Origin: Ruminococcus sp.
Lineage (GTDB): Bacteria > Bacillota > Clostridia > Oscillospirales > Acutalibacteraceae
DNA length: 64,000 nt
Direction of reading: 5' to 3'
Assembly: GCA_017404145.1 (NCBI GenBank)
Contig: JAFRCW010000001.1
Location: 1 to 64,000, forward strand
Shown here in pieces: positions 24,731-32,975 of the stretch. Position numbers and translations under genes: made by a program. The notes under the pieces are model-generated. The model was given only the letters and a program-made list of their open reading frames with translations. It had not been told where the DNA came from and did no database searches. Position 1 is the first letter of the stretch. Every line of letters begins with the position of its first letter.

Positions 24731-25660
24731 ATGGCTTACACAATTTTTACAATAAATGATACAGCGTGGGTATTCAGCCCTCGAAAGTTCAATTCTTTAT
24801 TAGAGAAAAAGAAGATCAAGGAAGGCAACAAAAACGGACGGCGTATTCCTAATGCTCAGATATATAACGAGCTGTCCGAGCTAATCCATATATCTCCTGA
24901 TGCTATAAAGAAATGGAAATTGGGCAAAAACAGTTTTTCTGATGAAGCCTATCTCGGATTATTGGCGCAATACTTTAATGCAGATAAAACCGACTTGCTG
25001 GTACCTGTAACCAACAGCGAAAACAAATCAGAGATACCGGATAATAGTGAGGTTGATCGTGCAGAGGTAAATCGTGTGTTTACCGAGTGCCTGAATACTC
25101 TGTTTCAAATCACTCATTTTGAACCAGAGGAAGGAAAAGGCACTCGTAAACAGCAAGAGCTTGAAAACACTCAAAGCGCCGTAAATGCAATTCGTTCCCT
25201 AAATCAAAGCGTCTATTCACATTCATTACTGATTTCTCCCCATATTACCAATAAGGTACACCGTCTGCTTATTGATATTGAGTATTTGGCTGAGAGCAGA
25301 TTGAGCGATACTCTTTGGAAAGATATGCCTGACGATGTTGACTATTATGATTGTGAAGTGCGTAATTTCCAATTCTTTTTGTTTGAAACCAAAAAGGATA
25401 TATGCGAGGATTCTCCGGACATAAGCGGCGTGTGTTATATCTACGATGAAATTGAATATGCTGATGATCTCGGTTTAGAGAACATCGCTGAACCTGATGA
25501 CTTTTTTGAGGAGCATTGCGACGACGCTGAGGTTGTTATGAAATACGGCTATCAGGGTGACTTTGAGATTACTCCGACTATGGTATATGACCATCTACTC
25601 ACAAAATATATGTCTGCTGTTTTCCGTTATACTTTCCCTGAGATATTTGAGGATATATAA
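24731..25660 (+). CDS. Unknown protein with N-terminal HTH-like domain
   Basis: This 309-residue protein starts at ATG 24731, eight bases after TAGGAG; the GTG at 24722 overlaps that site. The N-terminal 85 residues look like an XRE-type fold (IYNELSELIHISPDAIKKWK, then LGLLAQYFNADKTDLLVP). The rest is acidic and helical, with an unusually acidic stretch (YIYDEIEYADDLGLENIAEP, DDFFEEHCDDAEVV). I do not recognise the C-terminal family. It heads a three-gene operon, with the next start one base after its stop. Confidence 0.7.
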   Translation: MAYTIFTINDTAWVFSPRKFNSLLEKKKIKEGNKNGRRIPNAQIYNELSELIHISPDAIKKWKLGKNSFSDEAYLGLLAQYFNADKTDLLVPVTNSENKSEIPDNSEVDRAEVNRVFTECLNTLFQITHFEPEEGKGTRKQQELENTQSAVNAIRSLNQSVYSHSLLISPHITNKVHRLLIDIEYLAESRLSDTLWKDMPDDVDYYDCEVRNFQFFLFETKKDICEDSPDISGVCYIYDEIEYADDLGLENIAEPDDFFEEHCDDAEVVMKYGYQGDFEITPTMVYDHLLTKYMSAVFRYTFPEIFEDI

Positions 25661-25661
25661 G

Positions 25662-25949
25662 ATGAATGCTAAAGAGCTATATTTGTTTAAATATCAGGAC
25701 GGCTCCAGACAAACACTCAGATTAAGAGATTTGGAGTATCAAAATCCTTATTCACTTACTAATATTTTTACTGAACTTAAAGATTCAAACGATGAAAAAG
25801 ACCTTTTGGAAAGGTTAAGATGTATTATCAAAGGGAACATAACTTTAGCAGAAGCCAAAGGCAATAAGGTTTCGTACAAGATAATCACCGAAACACTCGG
25901 CAAAACCGTTTTAAGAATTCGATTGAAGAAAGGAGTTGCAGATGGATAG
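25662..25949 (+). CDS. Unknown 95-residue protein
   Basis: ATG 25662 begins one base after the previous stop. The protein is mixed charged (MNAKELYLFKYQDGSRQTLR, and LLERLRCIIKGNITLAEAKG) and ends in a basic strand. It has no recognisable motif. Its stop overlaps the next gene by eight bases, so all three are probably made together. Confidence 0.65.
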   Translation: MNAKELYLFKYQDGSRQTLRLRDLEYQNPYSLTNIFTELKDSNDEKDLLERLRCIIKGNITLAEAKGNKVSYKIITETLGKTVLRIRLKKGVADG

Positions 25950-26304
25950 CTTTGATTGGAACAGGAGCAAAGAAGATTTATTATCCGAAATGCGGATTGC
26001 GTTATCTGATGTTTTTGATGGTACAGATTATACAATAGTCCGAAATCCAACACAGGGAGAGAAAATGAACAATATATATCGCAGGGGCAGTAATAAAAGG
26101 TCGGCATTTGTTATTCCCTTGCAGCGTAGCCAGAGCTTTACTTTTGCCTTTAATACCGAATACCTCCCGGTTATAAAGATGTCCGGTGCAAAGCTCGGCG
26201 AGTTGAAAGATATCAAGAAGGATAAGTACCCAACTTGGAAACAATATACAAATCTCTCATACGATGACTTAAGACTTGTTTTGTCAGCGTTTGTACAACA
26301 CTAA
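25942..26304 (+). CDS. Unknown 120-residue protein
   Basis: ATG 25942 follows AAAGGAG (25929-25935). The protein starts MDSFDWNRSKEDLLSEMRIA and is basic in its second half (YRRGSNKRSAFVIPLQRSQS, then LKDIKKDKYPTWKQ). No known domain is evident. It ends 20 bases before a good terminator, so this is the last gene of the operon. Confidence 0.65.
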   Translation: MDSFDWNRSKEDLLSEMRIALSDVFDGTDYTIVRNPTQGEKMNNIYRRGSNKRSAFVIPLQRSQSFTFAFNTEYLPVIKMSGAKLGELKDIKKDKYPTWKQYTNLSYDDLRLVLSAFVQH

Positions 26305-26323
26305 TAGTATCACTCTCTTTTTC

Positions 26324-26358
26324 GCAGGCAGTCTTATAATGAGATTGCCTGCTTTTTT
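26324..26358 (+). terminator. Terminator of the unknown operon
   Basis: GCAGGCAGTCT pairs with AGATTGCCTGC (one G-U pair) and is followed by TTTTTT. It is closely related to the terminators at 23991 and 27439. Confidence 0.85.
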
Positions 26359-26368
26359 CTTTGACGGA

Positions 26369-26397
26369 TAGACAAAATCAGGCTGAAATGATATAAT
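26369..26397 (+). promoter_or_regulatory. Promoter for the ABM-like gene
   Basis: TAGACA, a 17-base spacer and TATAAT. The preceding GATAGACAAA is shared with the promoter at 27538. Confidence 0.7.
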
Positions 26398-26454
26398 AAT
26401 AAAAAGAATAATCGTCATTTGCAGAGAAGCATATATGCTTTTAGGGGACGCAAA

Positions 26455-26799
26455 ATGGAAAAAACTTTTATTGAGATGAAGCTCTTTCAGGTAAAACCCG
26501 ATAGATACGAGCAGTTTGAAGCAAAGATTGAGGAAATGTCCTCAAATCAGCTTCAATGCGAAGGCTGCATATCTCTCAAGTATTTTAAGAGATTTTATAC
26601 CATAGACGGAATCGAACTTGGTGAGCCGCCAAGAGAGTTAACTAAGATTGTAAAGTGCGTAAAATACTACTCATATTGGGAGTTTGATACAAAAGAAAAC
26701 TATGGGCAGGCTATAAAAATCTTTTTCGAGAACTATAATAAAGATTTACGAAAACTGCTGATTGCCCCTTTTGATATTAATTTGGGATATTCAATTTAG
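26455..26799 (+). CDS. Small protein, possibly of the ABM-like dimeric barrel type
   Basis: The 114-residue protein starts at ATG 26455 after AGGGGAC. MEKTFIEMKLFQVKPDRYEQ followed by FEAKIEEM and CEGCISLKYFKRFY, with a late YYSYWEFDTKENYGQAIKIF, resembles antibiotic-biosynthesis-monooxygenase-like ferredoxin folds. The match is by pattern only. It is followed by an acetyltransferase gene 37 bases later. Confidence 0.55.
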   Translation: MEKTFIEMKLFQVKPDRYEQFEAKIEEMSSNQLQCEGCISLKYFKRFYTIDGIELGEPPRELTKIVKCVKYYSYWEFDTKENYGQAIKIFFENYNKDLRKLLIAPFDINLGYSI

Positions 26800-26836
26800 T
26801 TGATTTGCAAATTCAGATTTATTACGGAGGTGCGCT

Positions 26837-27424
26837 ATGACAGAGAAAGAAAAAATGCAGAAGCAAATGCTTTACGATGCTAATTATGACAAGGACTTGC
26901 TGATAGAAAGGAACAGAGCCAAAGACTTGTGTTATGAGTATAATCAGCTTCGCCCCTCTGACGAGAAAAATCAACAGGCAATAATGAAACGGTTACTCGG
27001 CAAAACAAAGGGAGCGTTTACGATAGTTGCTCCGTTTTGGTGCGACTATGGATACAATATCGAAATCGGCAAGAACTTTTTTGCAAATCACAATACCGTT
27101 ATTCTGGACGGCGGTAAAGTAACATTTGGCGATAATGTATTTGTAGCTCCTGATTGCGGCTTCCACACAGCAGGTCATCCAATTGATTTTAAAAGAAGAA
27201 ATCAGGGCTTGGAATATGCCTATCCAATTACTGTCGGTGACAACGTATGGATTGGCGCAGGTGTTCAGGTAATGCCGGGCGTTACAATCGGAAGTAATGT
27301 AGTAATCGGCGGCGGCAGTGTGGTAGTAAAAGATATACCCGATGATTCCGTTGCGGTTGGCAATCCCTGCAAGGTCATAAGGAAGATAACAGAAGAAGAT
27401 AAGAAAAAATGTTGGGATAGATAG
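26837..27424 (+). CDS. Sugar O-acetyltransferase (maltose/galactoside acetyltransferase type)
   Basis: The 195-residue protein has the N-terminal Mac domain (KEKMQKQMLYDANYDKDLL) and a left-handed beta-helix with catalytic His in DCGFHTAGHP and the repeats VWIGAGVQVMPGVTIG and VVIGGGSVVVKDIP. These features define LacA/Maa acetyl-CoA-dependent enzymes. TACGGAGGTG lies upstream. Composition is still AT-rich compared with genes to the right. Confidence 0.92.
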   Translation: MTEKEKMQKQMLYDANYDKDLLIERNRAKDLCYEYNQLRPSDEKNQQAIMKRLLGKTKGAFTIVAPFWCDYGYNIEIGKNFFANHNTVILDGGKVTFGDNVFVAPDCGFHTAGHPIDFKRRNQGLEYAYPITVGDNVWIGAGVQVMPGVTIGSNVVIGGGSVVVKDIPDDSVAVGNPCKVIRKITEEDKKKCWDR

Positions 27425-27438
27425 AACATTTTGAAACC

Positions 27439-27472
27439 CAGGCAGCCTTATATGAGGTTGCCTGTTTTTTTA
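27439..27472 (+). terminator. Terminator of the acetyltransferase gene
   Basis: CAGGCAGCC pairs with GGTTGCCTG and is followed by eight T residues. The AT-rich part of the window effectively ends just after it. Confidence 0.85.
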
Positions 27473-27537
27473 TGCCCTGAAACGAATCGCAAACTACTCT
27501 TTTCTTCTGTTTCCTATACAATATATAAAAGAGATGA

Positions 27538-27566
27538 TAGACAAATCGCCGCTGTCGTGGTATAAT
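27538..27566 (+). promoter_or_regulatory. Promoter of the Nudix gene
   Basis: TAGACA, a 17-base spacer and TATAAT lie 44 bases before ATG 27611. Confidence 0.75.
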
Positions 27567-27610
27567 GCGGATGAACGGAAAACGCTTTCTCAACAATAGG
27601 AAGTGAAAGA

Positions 27611-28165
27611 ATGAATCAATACGATCAATTGAAATGGACAGTTAACAGCAAAAAGAAGGTTCTTTCCACGCCGATTTTTGACGTATATGAACAGGCGGAG
27701 ACTGCCGCGACCGGTATCAAGGGCGACTATCTCGCGATTGATGCGCCCGACTGGGTGATGACGATACCGGTGTATGAGGGCAAGTTTGTGATGGTGCGTC
27801 AGTGGCGGCACGCGGCAGAGCGTCTCAGTGTTGAGTTTCCCGGAGGGATCGCGGACGAGGGAGAGGACCCCGCGAAGACCGCCTATCGGGAGCTGCTCGA
27901 AGAAACCGGCTTCAAAGCGGGCAGGATCACGCACCTCGGCACCGTCAGTCCGAATGCGGCGATATTCTCCAACCGCTTTCATATCTATCTTGCCGAGGAT
28001 CTGATCCCCACAGGGGAGACGTCGCTCGACGACGATGAGCTTGTGTCCTGTGAGCTGATCCCAATCGACGAGGTCATCGCGTCCTACGGCGAAAAAGATT
28101 ACTCTCACGCTTTGATGGGAACGGCGCTGTTCTTTTATCTCAGGCGCCTTTATGATAATCAATAG
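27611..28165 (+). CDS. Nudix hydrolase (ADP-ribose pyrophosphatase type)
   Basis: The 184-residue protein has the Nudix box from PGGIADEGEDPAKTAYR through ELLEETGF, preceded by MVRQWRHAAER and VEFPGG, as in ADP-ribose pyrophosphatases. It would hydrolyse ADP-ribose or related sugar nucleotides. This is the first gene with the GC-rich codon usage typical of the rest of the chromosome. GGAAGTG precedes the start. Confidence 0.88.
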   Translation: MNQYDQLKWTVNSKKKVLSTPIFDVYEQAETAATGIKGDYLAIDAPDWVMTIPVYEGKFVMVRQWRHAAERLSVEFPGGIADEGEDPAKTAYRELLEETGFKAGRITHLGTVSPNAAIFSNRFHIYLAEDLIPTGETSLDDDELVSCELIPIDEVIASYGEKDYSHALMGTALFFYLRRLYDNQ

Positions 28166-28192
28166 CATCTGATTCTGTAAGGAGGCATTTTT

Positions 28193-28528
28193 ATGGCATT
28201 CAAAAGAGCTTTATGGCACAGCGGGCTGACCTATCAGCAGACCTGCTATCACTGCCGCGCGGTGGTCAGGTATACGGATCACCAGCTGGATTTCCGGCCG
28301 TGGTATCCCGACGGTTTTGTCTATTGTCCGCGGTGCAAGGGTCCGCTTCGTCACAACGAGCTGTACGCAGTCAACGAGGACGGTTCTCCCGTCTATCCTC
28401 AGCCCGCCGCTCAGCCTATGGGCGTGCAGGAGGGGATTCAGTACTGCACCAAGTGCGGCCGCGCCTATCACAAAGGACAGGACAATTTCTGTTCCGGCTG
28501 CGGCGCAAAGCTGACAGAAGAACAATAA
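28193..28528 (+). CDS. Double zinc-ribbon protein
   Basis: The 111-residue protein has two zinc ribbons: CYHC with CPRC (residues 18-49), and CTKC with CSGC (residues 84-104), joined by a Pro-rich linker. It is cytoplasmic, without signal or membrane segments. The function is unknown. AAGGAGG is upstream. Confidence 0.8.
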   Translation: MAFKRALWHSGLTYQQTCYHCRAVVRYTDHQLDFRPWYPDGFVYCPRCKGPLRHNELYAVNEDGSPVYPQPAAQPMGVQEGIQYCTKCGRAYHKGQDNFCSGCGAKLTEEQ

Positions 28529-28538
28529 ACACTTCAAA

Positions 28539-28564
28539 CAGCGTCGGAAGAAATTCCGGCGCTG
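28539..28564 (+). terminator. Terminator after the zinc-ribbon gene
   Basis: An 11-bp stem (CAGCGTCGGAA with TTCCGGCGCTG, loop GAAA) is followed by TTGTTGT, a weak T-run. Confidence 0.7.
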
Positions 28565-28592
28565 TTGTTGTCATAAAATCCATTGGTAAATC

Positions 28593-28621
28593 TTGCAATT
28601 TTCCTCTATATAGGGTATAAT
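28593..28621 (+). promoter_or_regulatory. Promoter of the glycosyltransferase-YfhO operon
   Basis: TTGCAA, a 17-base spacer and TATAAT lie 72 bases before ATG 28694. Confidence 0.75.
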
Positions 28622-28693
28622 AACTATGTATAGTGCATAAGTCTGTCCTTTTGCGGCAGACGGCAAAATATTTTACCGGAAAGGGGAACCGAT

Positions 28694-29632
28694 ATGGATA
28701 AGATTGCGGTATTGATTCCGTGTTATAACGAGGCAGTGACGATCGAGAAGGTCGTTAAGGATTTTAAAGAGGCGCTGCCCGAGAGTACGATCTATGTTTT
28801 TGACAACAACTCCACCGACGGCACCGCCGAGATCGCTGCGGCGGCGGGTGCTGTGGTGCGTCACGAATACCAGCAGGGCAAGGGCAACGTGATCCGCAGG
28901 ATGTTCCGCGAGATCGACGCCGAGTGCTATATTATGACCGACGGCGACGACACCTATCCTGCCGACAACGCGCGCGCAATGGTGGACGCGATACTGGATA
29001 AAGGCGTCGATATGGTGGTAGGCGACCGGCTTTCCTCCACTTATTTTGAAGAGAATAAACGTCCTTTCCATAACCTAGGCAACTCCATGGTCAGAAAAAG
29101 CATCAATATGATCTTCAAGTCCGATATCAAGGATATTATGACCGGCTATCGCGCGTTTTCTTACCAGTTCGTCAAGAGCTTTCCGGTGCTGTCCAAGGGC
29201 TTTGAGATCGAGACCGAGATGAGCATCCACGCCATTGACAAGAATATGTACGTCACCAATGAAGTCATCGAATACCGCGACCGTCCCGAGGGATCTGAGT
29301 CAAAGCTGAGTACCTATTCCGACGGCTTCAAGGTGCTGATGACGATCGGAAGACTCTTTCGAAACTACCGTCCGCTCGCGTTCTTCGGCGTGATCGCGCT
29401 GATTTTGGCGCTGTTTTCTATCGGCTTCTTTATTCCGGTTCTGGTTGATTATTTCCGGACGGGTCTGGTCGCGAAGTTCCCGACCTTGATCGCCTGCGGC
29501 TTTGTGATGATTACGGCGATCCAGTCGTTCTTTGCCGGCTTGATCCTCGACACGATCAAACAGAAAAACCGTCACGACTTTGAGATGGAGCTTATCAGAA
29601 TCAACGACGAATATAAAGACAAACAGAAATGA
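28694..29632 (+). CDS. Family 2 glycosyltransferase (polyprenyl-phosphate sugar transferase type)
   Basis: The 312-residue protein has a GT2 domain with VLIPCYNEAVTIEKVV, the DxD-like TDGDDTYP and a catalytic ITGYRAF-type segment (MTGYRAFSYQF). Two C-terminal membrane helices (about residues 225-250 and 262-285) follow. This is the DPM1/GtrB architecture, which transfers a sugar to a lipid carrier. It is directly upstream of a YfhO protein and probably supplies its sugar donor. Confidence 0.9.
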   Translation: MDKIAVLIPCYNEAVTIEKVVKDFKEALPESTIYVFDNNSTDGTAEIAAAAGAVVRHEYQQGKGNVIRRMFREIDAECYIMTDGDDTYPADNARAMVDAILDKGVDMVVGDRLSSTYFEENKRPFHNLGNSMVRKSINMIFKSDIKDIMTGYRAFSYQFVKSFPVLSKGFEIETEMSIHAIDKNMYVTNEVIEYRDRPEGSESKLSTYSDGFKVLMTIGRLFRNYRPLAFFGVIALILALFSIGFFIPVLVDYFRTGLVAKFPTLIACGFVMITAIQSFFAGLILDTIKQKNRHDFEMELIRINDEYKDKQK

Positions 29633-29654
29633 AATCTTTTAGGAGATATTTCAA

Positions 29655-32399
29655 ATGTCAAAAAGCACATTGAAAAAGAAAAATCCGTTCAGAGCGCTGA
29701 TAGAAGCGGACAGGGGTTTCAGATTTTATCTGGTTTTTTATGTGATGTATACCCTTGCGTTTCTCTTCGGCGCATATCTCATCTATAATATCTTTCACGA
29801 ATACGGCAGGACCTTCCTCTGGATCGAGGACGGCGTGTATCAGCATTTTCCCGCGTTCCACTACGTCTGTGACACCGTAAAGGGGATTCTCAAGCATGAC
29901 GGCAGTCTCGAGACGCTTCTGCCGTTTAACTTCACGCTCGGTCAGGGCGGCGATATTCTCACTACATTAAACAGTTATGACTATACCGACCCGATCTCAT
30001 GGCTGTGTGCGATGGTATTTCCGTTGTCGGAGCTTCGCCGTTACGCCTTGATGATTTTCGTCAAGCTGTGGCTGTGCGGTGCGGCGTTCTCGGTGTTCTG
30101 TTTCTCAACTGACAGGAGAAACCGTACGGCGGTGCTGTGCGGCGCGCTGACTTATATGTTCTCCGGCGCGGTGCTGCACGTGTTCGCAAGACATCCGAAC
30201 TATGTCAACTGGGCATACTTTCTCCCGCTGCTGTTGGCGGGCGTAGAGCTGTACAGGAGAAAGGGCAAGAAGTATCTGCTGATTCTTTCCGTGACAATGA
30301 ATCTTGTCATCAGCTTCTACACCTTCTTTATCAACGCGATACTGCTCGCAGTGTATGTCATTACCCTGAGCGTCTGCAATATCATCAAGGAGAAGAACGC
30401 GCGCGGTAAAACGGTCAAGGGTGAGCTGTGGCTTGACGTTAAAACCGCTTTGTTATGCTTTATCGGCGCGGCAGTCGTGGCGGCGGTGCTCCTGCCGACG
30501 ATTTTCGCTTTTCTTCAGAATCCCAGAACCGGCGAGCTGACCGGCTATACCGACTCGGCGCTGCAGTATGAAGTAGGCTACTATGAGTCTCTCTTCTCGA
30601 CGTTATTTATGCCTTACACGACGATATCGGGATATACTACCTATATCGGACTGTTCCCGGTGATCTTTGTCGCGATCGGCGCGATTTTCACGCAGAAAAA
30701 GAAGCACACCCATCTGAAGGTTTTGCTGATCGTTTTTGCCGTATTCCTCTGTCTCCCGATCATGGGCAGGCTCTTAAACGGCATGGGCTACGCTACCTCG
30801 AGATGGGCGTACGCAGTGCCTTTCCTCGGCGGCGTGATGTTGGTCGAAGCGTTCGAACTGCTGCCGAAGCTGTCAACGAATGTGAAACGCTGGATCCTGA
30901 TCGCAGGAGCGACCTATATCCTCTACTGCTTTGTCAGAGCGGATATCAAGGCCAGCAACATGAAGATTGCCGCGATGGTGGCGATCGGCTGGACGCTGCT
31001 GGTATTCTACTTCATCACCAGGATGAACGAGAAGGTCTACAAGTGGTCGATGGTCGTGCTGGTTGTGCTCACCGTCGGATTTGCGGTCAGTACCACTTTC
31101 CGCTCCGGGACAGGCGACTATGTTTCCGCCTTCCGGAAGCAGTCGGAGTTTTCCTCCACCTATAACGATTCTTCCAAGGCGCTTTCCGGCAAGTCGAGTC
31201 CCGATGACTTCTTCCGTGTGGAGAGCAAGGAGCTTCGGACCAACAGCGACGGCTTCAACAAGGTCAACTCTACCGATATGTGGTGGAGCATGATGCCCGC
31301 GTCGACTTATGATTATTACAATTCCTTTGAGCTGTGTTCGGTTCAGCAGAACTGCAACTTCAAAGGCCTCGACGACAGGACCGCGCTGTTGGAGCTTGCC
31401 TCTGTCAAATATTATACTGCAAACAAGAACGACTGTGATCTCGTTCCCTTCGGCTATACGCTGAACAAGGAACTCTCGACCGAAAAGTACAACGTCTATG
31501 AAAACGAGAACGCGCTTCCCATCGCCTATGCGATCGACAGTTATATCACAAGAGATAAGTATGACGCTCTTCCTGCGATCGAGAAGCAGGAGGCGCTGAT
31601 GCAGGCGATCGTCTTAGACGAGCCCGCGTCCGAGCTGACGCAGGCGCAGATCACAAGCGAATGTTATCCTCTCGAAGTCAGCGTTGTTGAGGCCGACAAG
31701 ATCGAGCTGGAAGAAACCAAGTTCACTGTCACCGGGGATGAAGGCGTGATGACCCTGTCAGCCGATATTCCCGAGAACGCGGAGATCTATCTGCGCCTGA
31801 GCGGCATCAAGATCAAGGATCCCGAGAACACCATGGTAACTGTGGTAAGAGAGAACGAGGACCTTACCTTCAGCACTTTCAAGACCACCAGAGTTTCCAA
31901 CGTCAACTATTTTTGGCCTGTGATCCGCGACGGCGTTACGTTTAACCTCGGCATTGGCGGCGCGGGACAGAACACTATCACCGTCACCTTCGCGCGTGAG
32001 GGCAAGTATGAGTATGACGCGATCGAGCTTTACGCTCTCCCGATGGAGAACTATACGGATCAAGCCCGGAAGCTCCAAAAGAATTCGCTGGAGAACGCCT
32101 ATGTGGACGCAAAACACATCACCGGCGATATCACGGTAGAGCGTGACAGTATGCTCCAGTTTGCCGTACCCTACAGCAAGGGCTTCACCGCTTATGTCGA
32201 CGGGGAAAAGGTCGAGACCGTTCGCTCCGATGTGATGTATCTCGCGGTACCCGTATCTGTCGGCTCCCATCATGTTGAGCTCAAGTATGCGACTCCGTAT
32301 CTCAAAGAGGGCGTGATGGTCACGCTGGTGACGATCTGCGGACTGGTCGTCTTTGAGATCATCCGACTGATCGTCAAAAAGGCGAGGAAAAAGAAATGA
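29655..32399 (+). CDS. YfhO family membrane glycosyltransferase
   Basis: The 914-residue protein has about a dozen membrane helices in its first 480 residues, a large extracytoplasmic domain (about 500-880) and a final helix near 885-905. An early WIEDGVYQHFPAFHYV and NFTLGQGGD match YfhO proteins, GT-C enzymes that add sugars to lipoteichoic acid or other envelope polymers from lipid-linked donors. It follows the GT2 gene by 22 bases, with AGGAGA upstream, and overlaps the lipoprotein gene by four bases. Confidence 0.88.
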   Translation: MSKSTLKKKNPFRALIEADRGFRFYLVFYVMYTLAFLFGAYLIYNIFHEYGRTFLWIEDGVYQHFPAFHYVCDTVKGILKHDGSLETLLPFNFTLGQGGDILTTLNSYDYTDPISWLCAMVFPLSELRRYALMIFVKLWLCGAAFSVFCFSTDRRNRTAVLCGALTYMFSGAVLHVFARHPNYVNWAYFLPLLLAGVELYRRKGKKYLLILSVTMNLVISFYTFFINAILLAVYVITLSVCNIIKEKNARGKTVKGELWLDVKTALLCFIGAAVVAAVLLPTIFAFLQNPRTGELTGYTDSALQYEVGYYESLFSTLFMPYTTISGYTTYIGLFPVIFVAIGAIFTQKKKHTHLKVLLIVFAVFLCLPIMGRLLNGMGYATSRWAYAVPFLGGVMLVEAFELLPKLSTNVKRWILIAGATYILYCFVRADIKASNMKIAAMVAIGWTLLVFYFITRMNEKVYKWSMVVLVVLTVGFAVSTTFRSGTGDYVSAFRKQSEFSSTYNDSSKALSGKSSPDDFFRVESKELRTNSDGFNKVNSTDMWWSMMPASTYDYYNSFELCSVQQNCNFKGLDDRTALLELASVKYYTANKNDCDLVPFGYTLNKELSTEKYNVYENENALPIAYAIDSYITRDKYDALPAIEKQEALMQAIVLDEPASELTQAQITSECYPLEVSVVEADKIELEETKFTVTGDEGVMTLSADIPENAEIYLRLSGIKIKDPENTMVTVVRENEDLTFSTFKTTRVSNVNYFWPVIRDGVTFNLGIGGAGQNTITVTFAREGKYEYDAIELYALPMENYTDQARKLQKNSLENAYVDAKHITGDITVERDSMLQFAVPYSKGFTAYVDGEKVETVRSDVMYLAVPVSVGSHHVELKYATPYLKEGVMVTLVTICGLVVFEIIRLIVKKARKKK

Positions 32400-32761
32400 A
32401 AGTCAGACTGATTTGTATCCTCCTTGCCGCCTTTGTGCTTTGCGGTCTGCTGTGCGCCTGCGGCGAGAAAGTCGACGGTGAGGCAGACGGTGAAAGTTAC
32501 ACGATAGAAGCAAACGATTCCGGCGTGCTCAAAACCTATTCCTACAGCGCGTATCTGCGCTGCTATTCGTGCGACGGGATGAAGTACACCTATCTGCTGA
32601 CCCTTTCGGGCAGGATGCCGAACGCCGCGAAGGATTCGACCTTTGTGGTGCTGTCTAATACAGAGGATATCACCTTTGAGCAAACCTATCGGCAGTTTAT
32701 CTCTTCCAATACGGCGGATTGGTTTGACCCGCAGGATGCCGTAGTGGTTGAAATGCGATAG
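32396..32761 (+). CDS. Small lipoprotein
   Basis: The 121-residue protein has a lipoprotein signal peptide ending LLCAC, so Cys-22 would be the lipidated residue. The mature part contains YLRCYSCDGMKYTYLLTLSG and an acidic C-terminus, without a named domain. The start overlaps the YfhO stop (ATGA), so it is co-translated and probably part of the same envelope function. Confidence 0.8.
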   Translation: MKVRLICILLAAFVLCGLLCACGEKVDGEADGESYTIEANDSGVLKTYSYSAYLRCYSCDGMKYTYLLTLSGRMPNAAKDSTFVVLSNTEDITFEQTYRQFISSNTADWFDPQDAVVVEMR

Positions 32762-32778
32762 AAAAAAAGATTTTTCAG

Positions 32779-32803
32779 AAGGAGCTTTCACAAGAGGCTC
32801 CTT
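32779..32803 (+). terminator. Terminator of the YfhO operon
   Basis: A seven-bp stem (AAGGAGC with GCTCCTT) is followed by TCTTTTG. Confidence 0.65.
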
Positions 32804-32882
32804 TCTTTTGTGCAAAACTCACAAAGAACGAAAGCGTGTTTTAGGTATTAAACCGATTTTTGGTTTTGTCGGAGGTTTTTTA

Positions 32883-32911
32883 TTGTGCTGATTTGGGATT
32901 TGTTGTATAAT
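32883..32911 (+). promoter_or_regulatory. Promoter of the EF-G-like gene
   Basis: TTGTGC, a 17-base spacer and TATAAT lie 64 bases before the start at 32976. Confidence 0.65.
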
Positions 32912-32975
32912 AACAAAGTGGCGTTTTTTCATCGCTTTAAATCTGGAAAAGTAACTCGTGAAAGGAGTTTTTATT

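Noticed and set aside
27440..27610. tRNA gene as ICE attachment site
   Set aside because: I looked at both low-GC boundaries for cloverleaf-like sequence with a CCA end and saw none.
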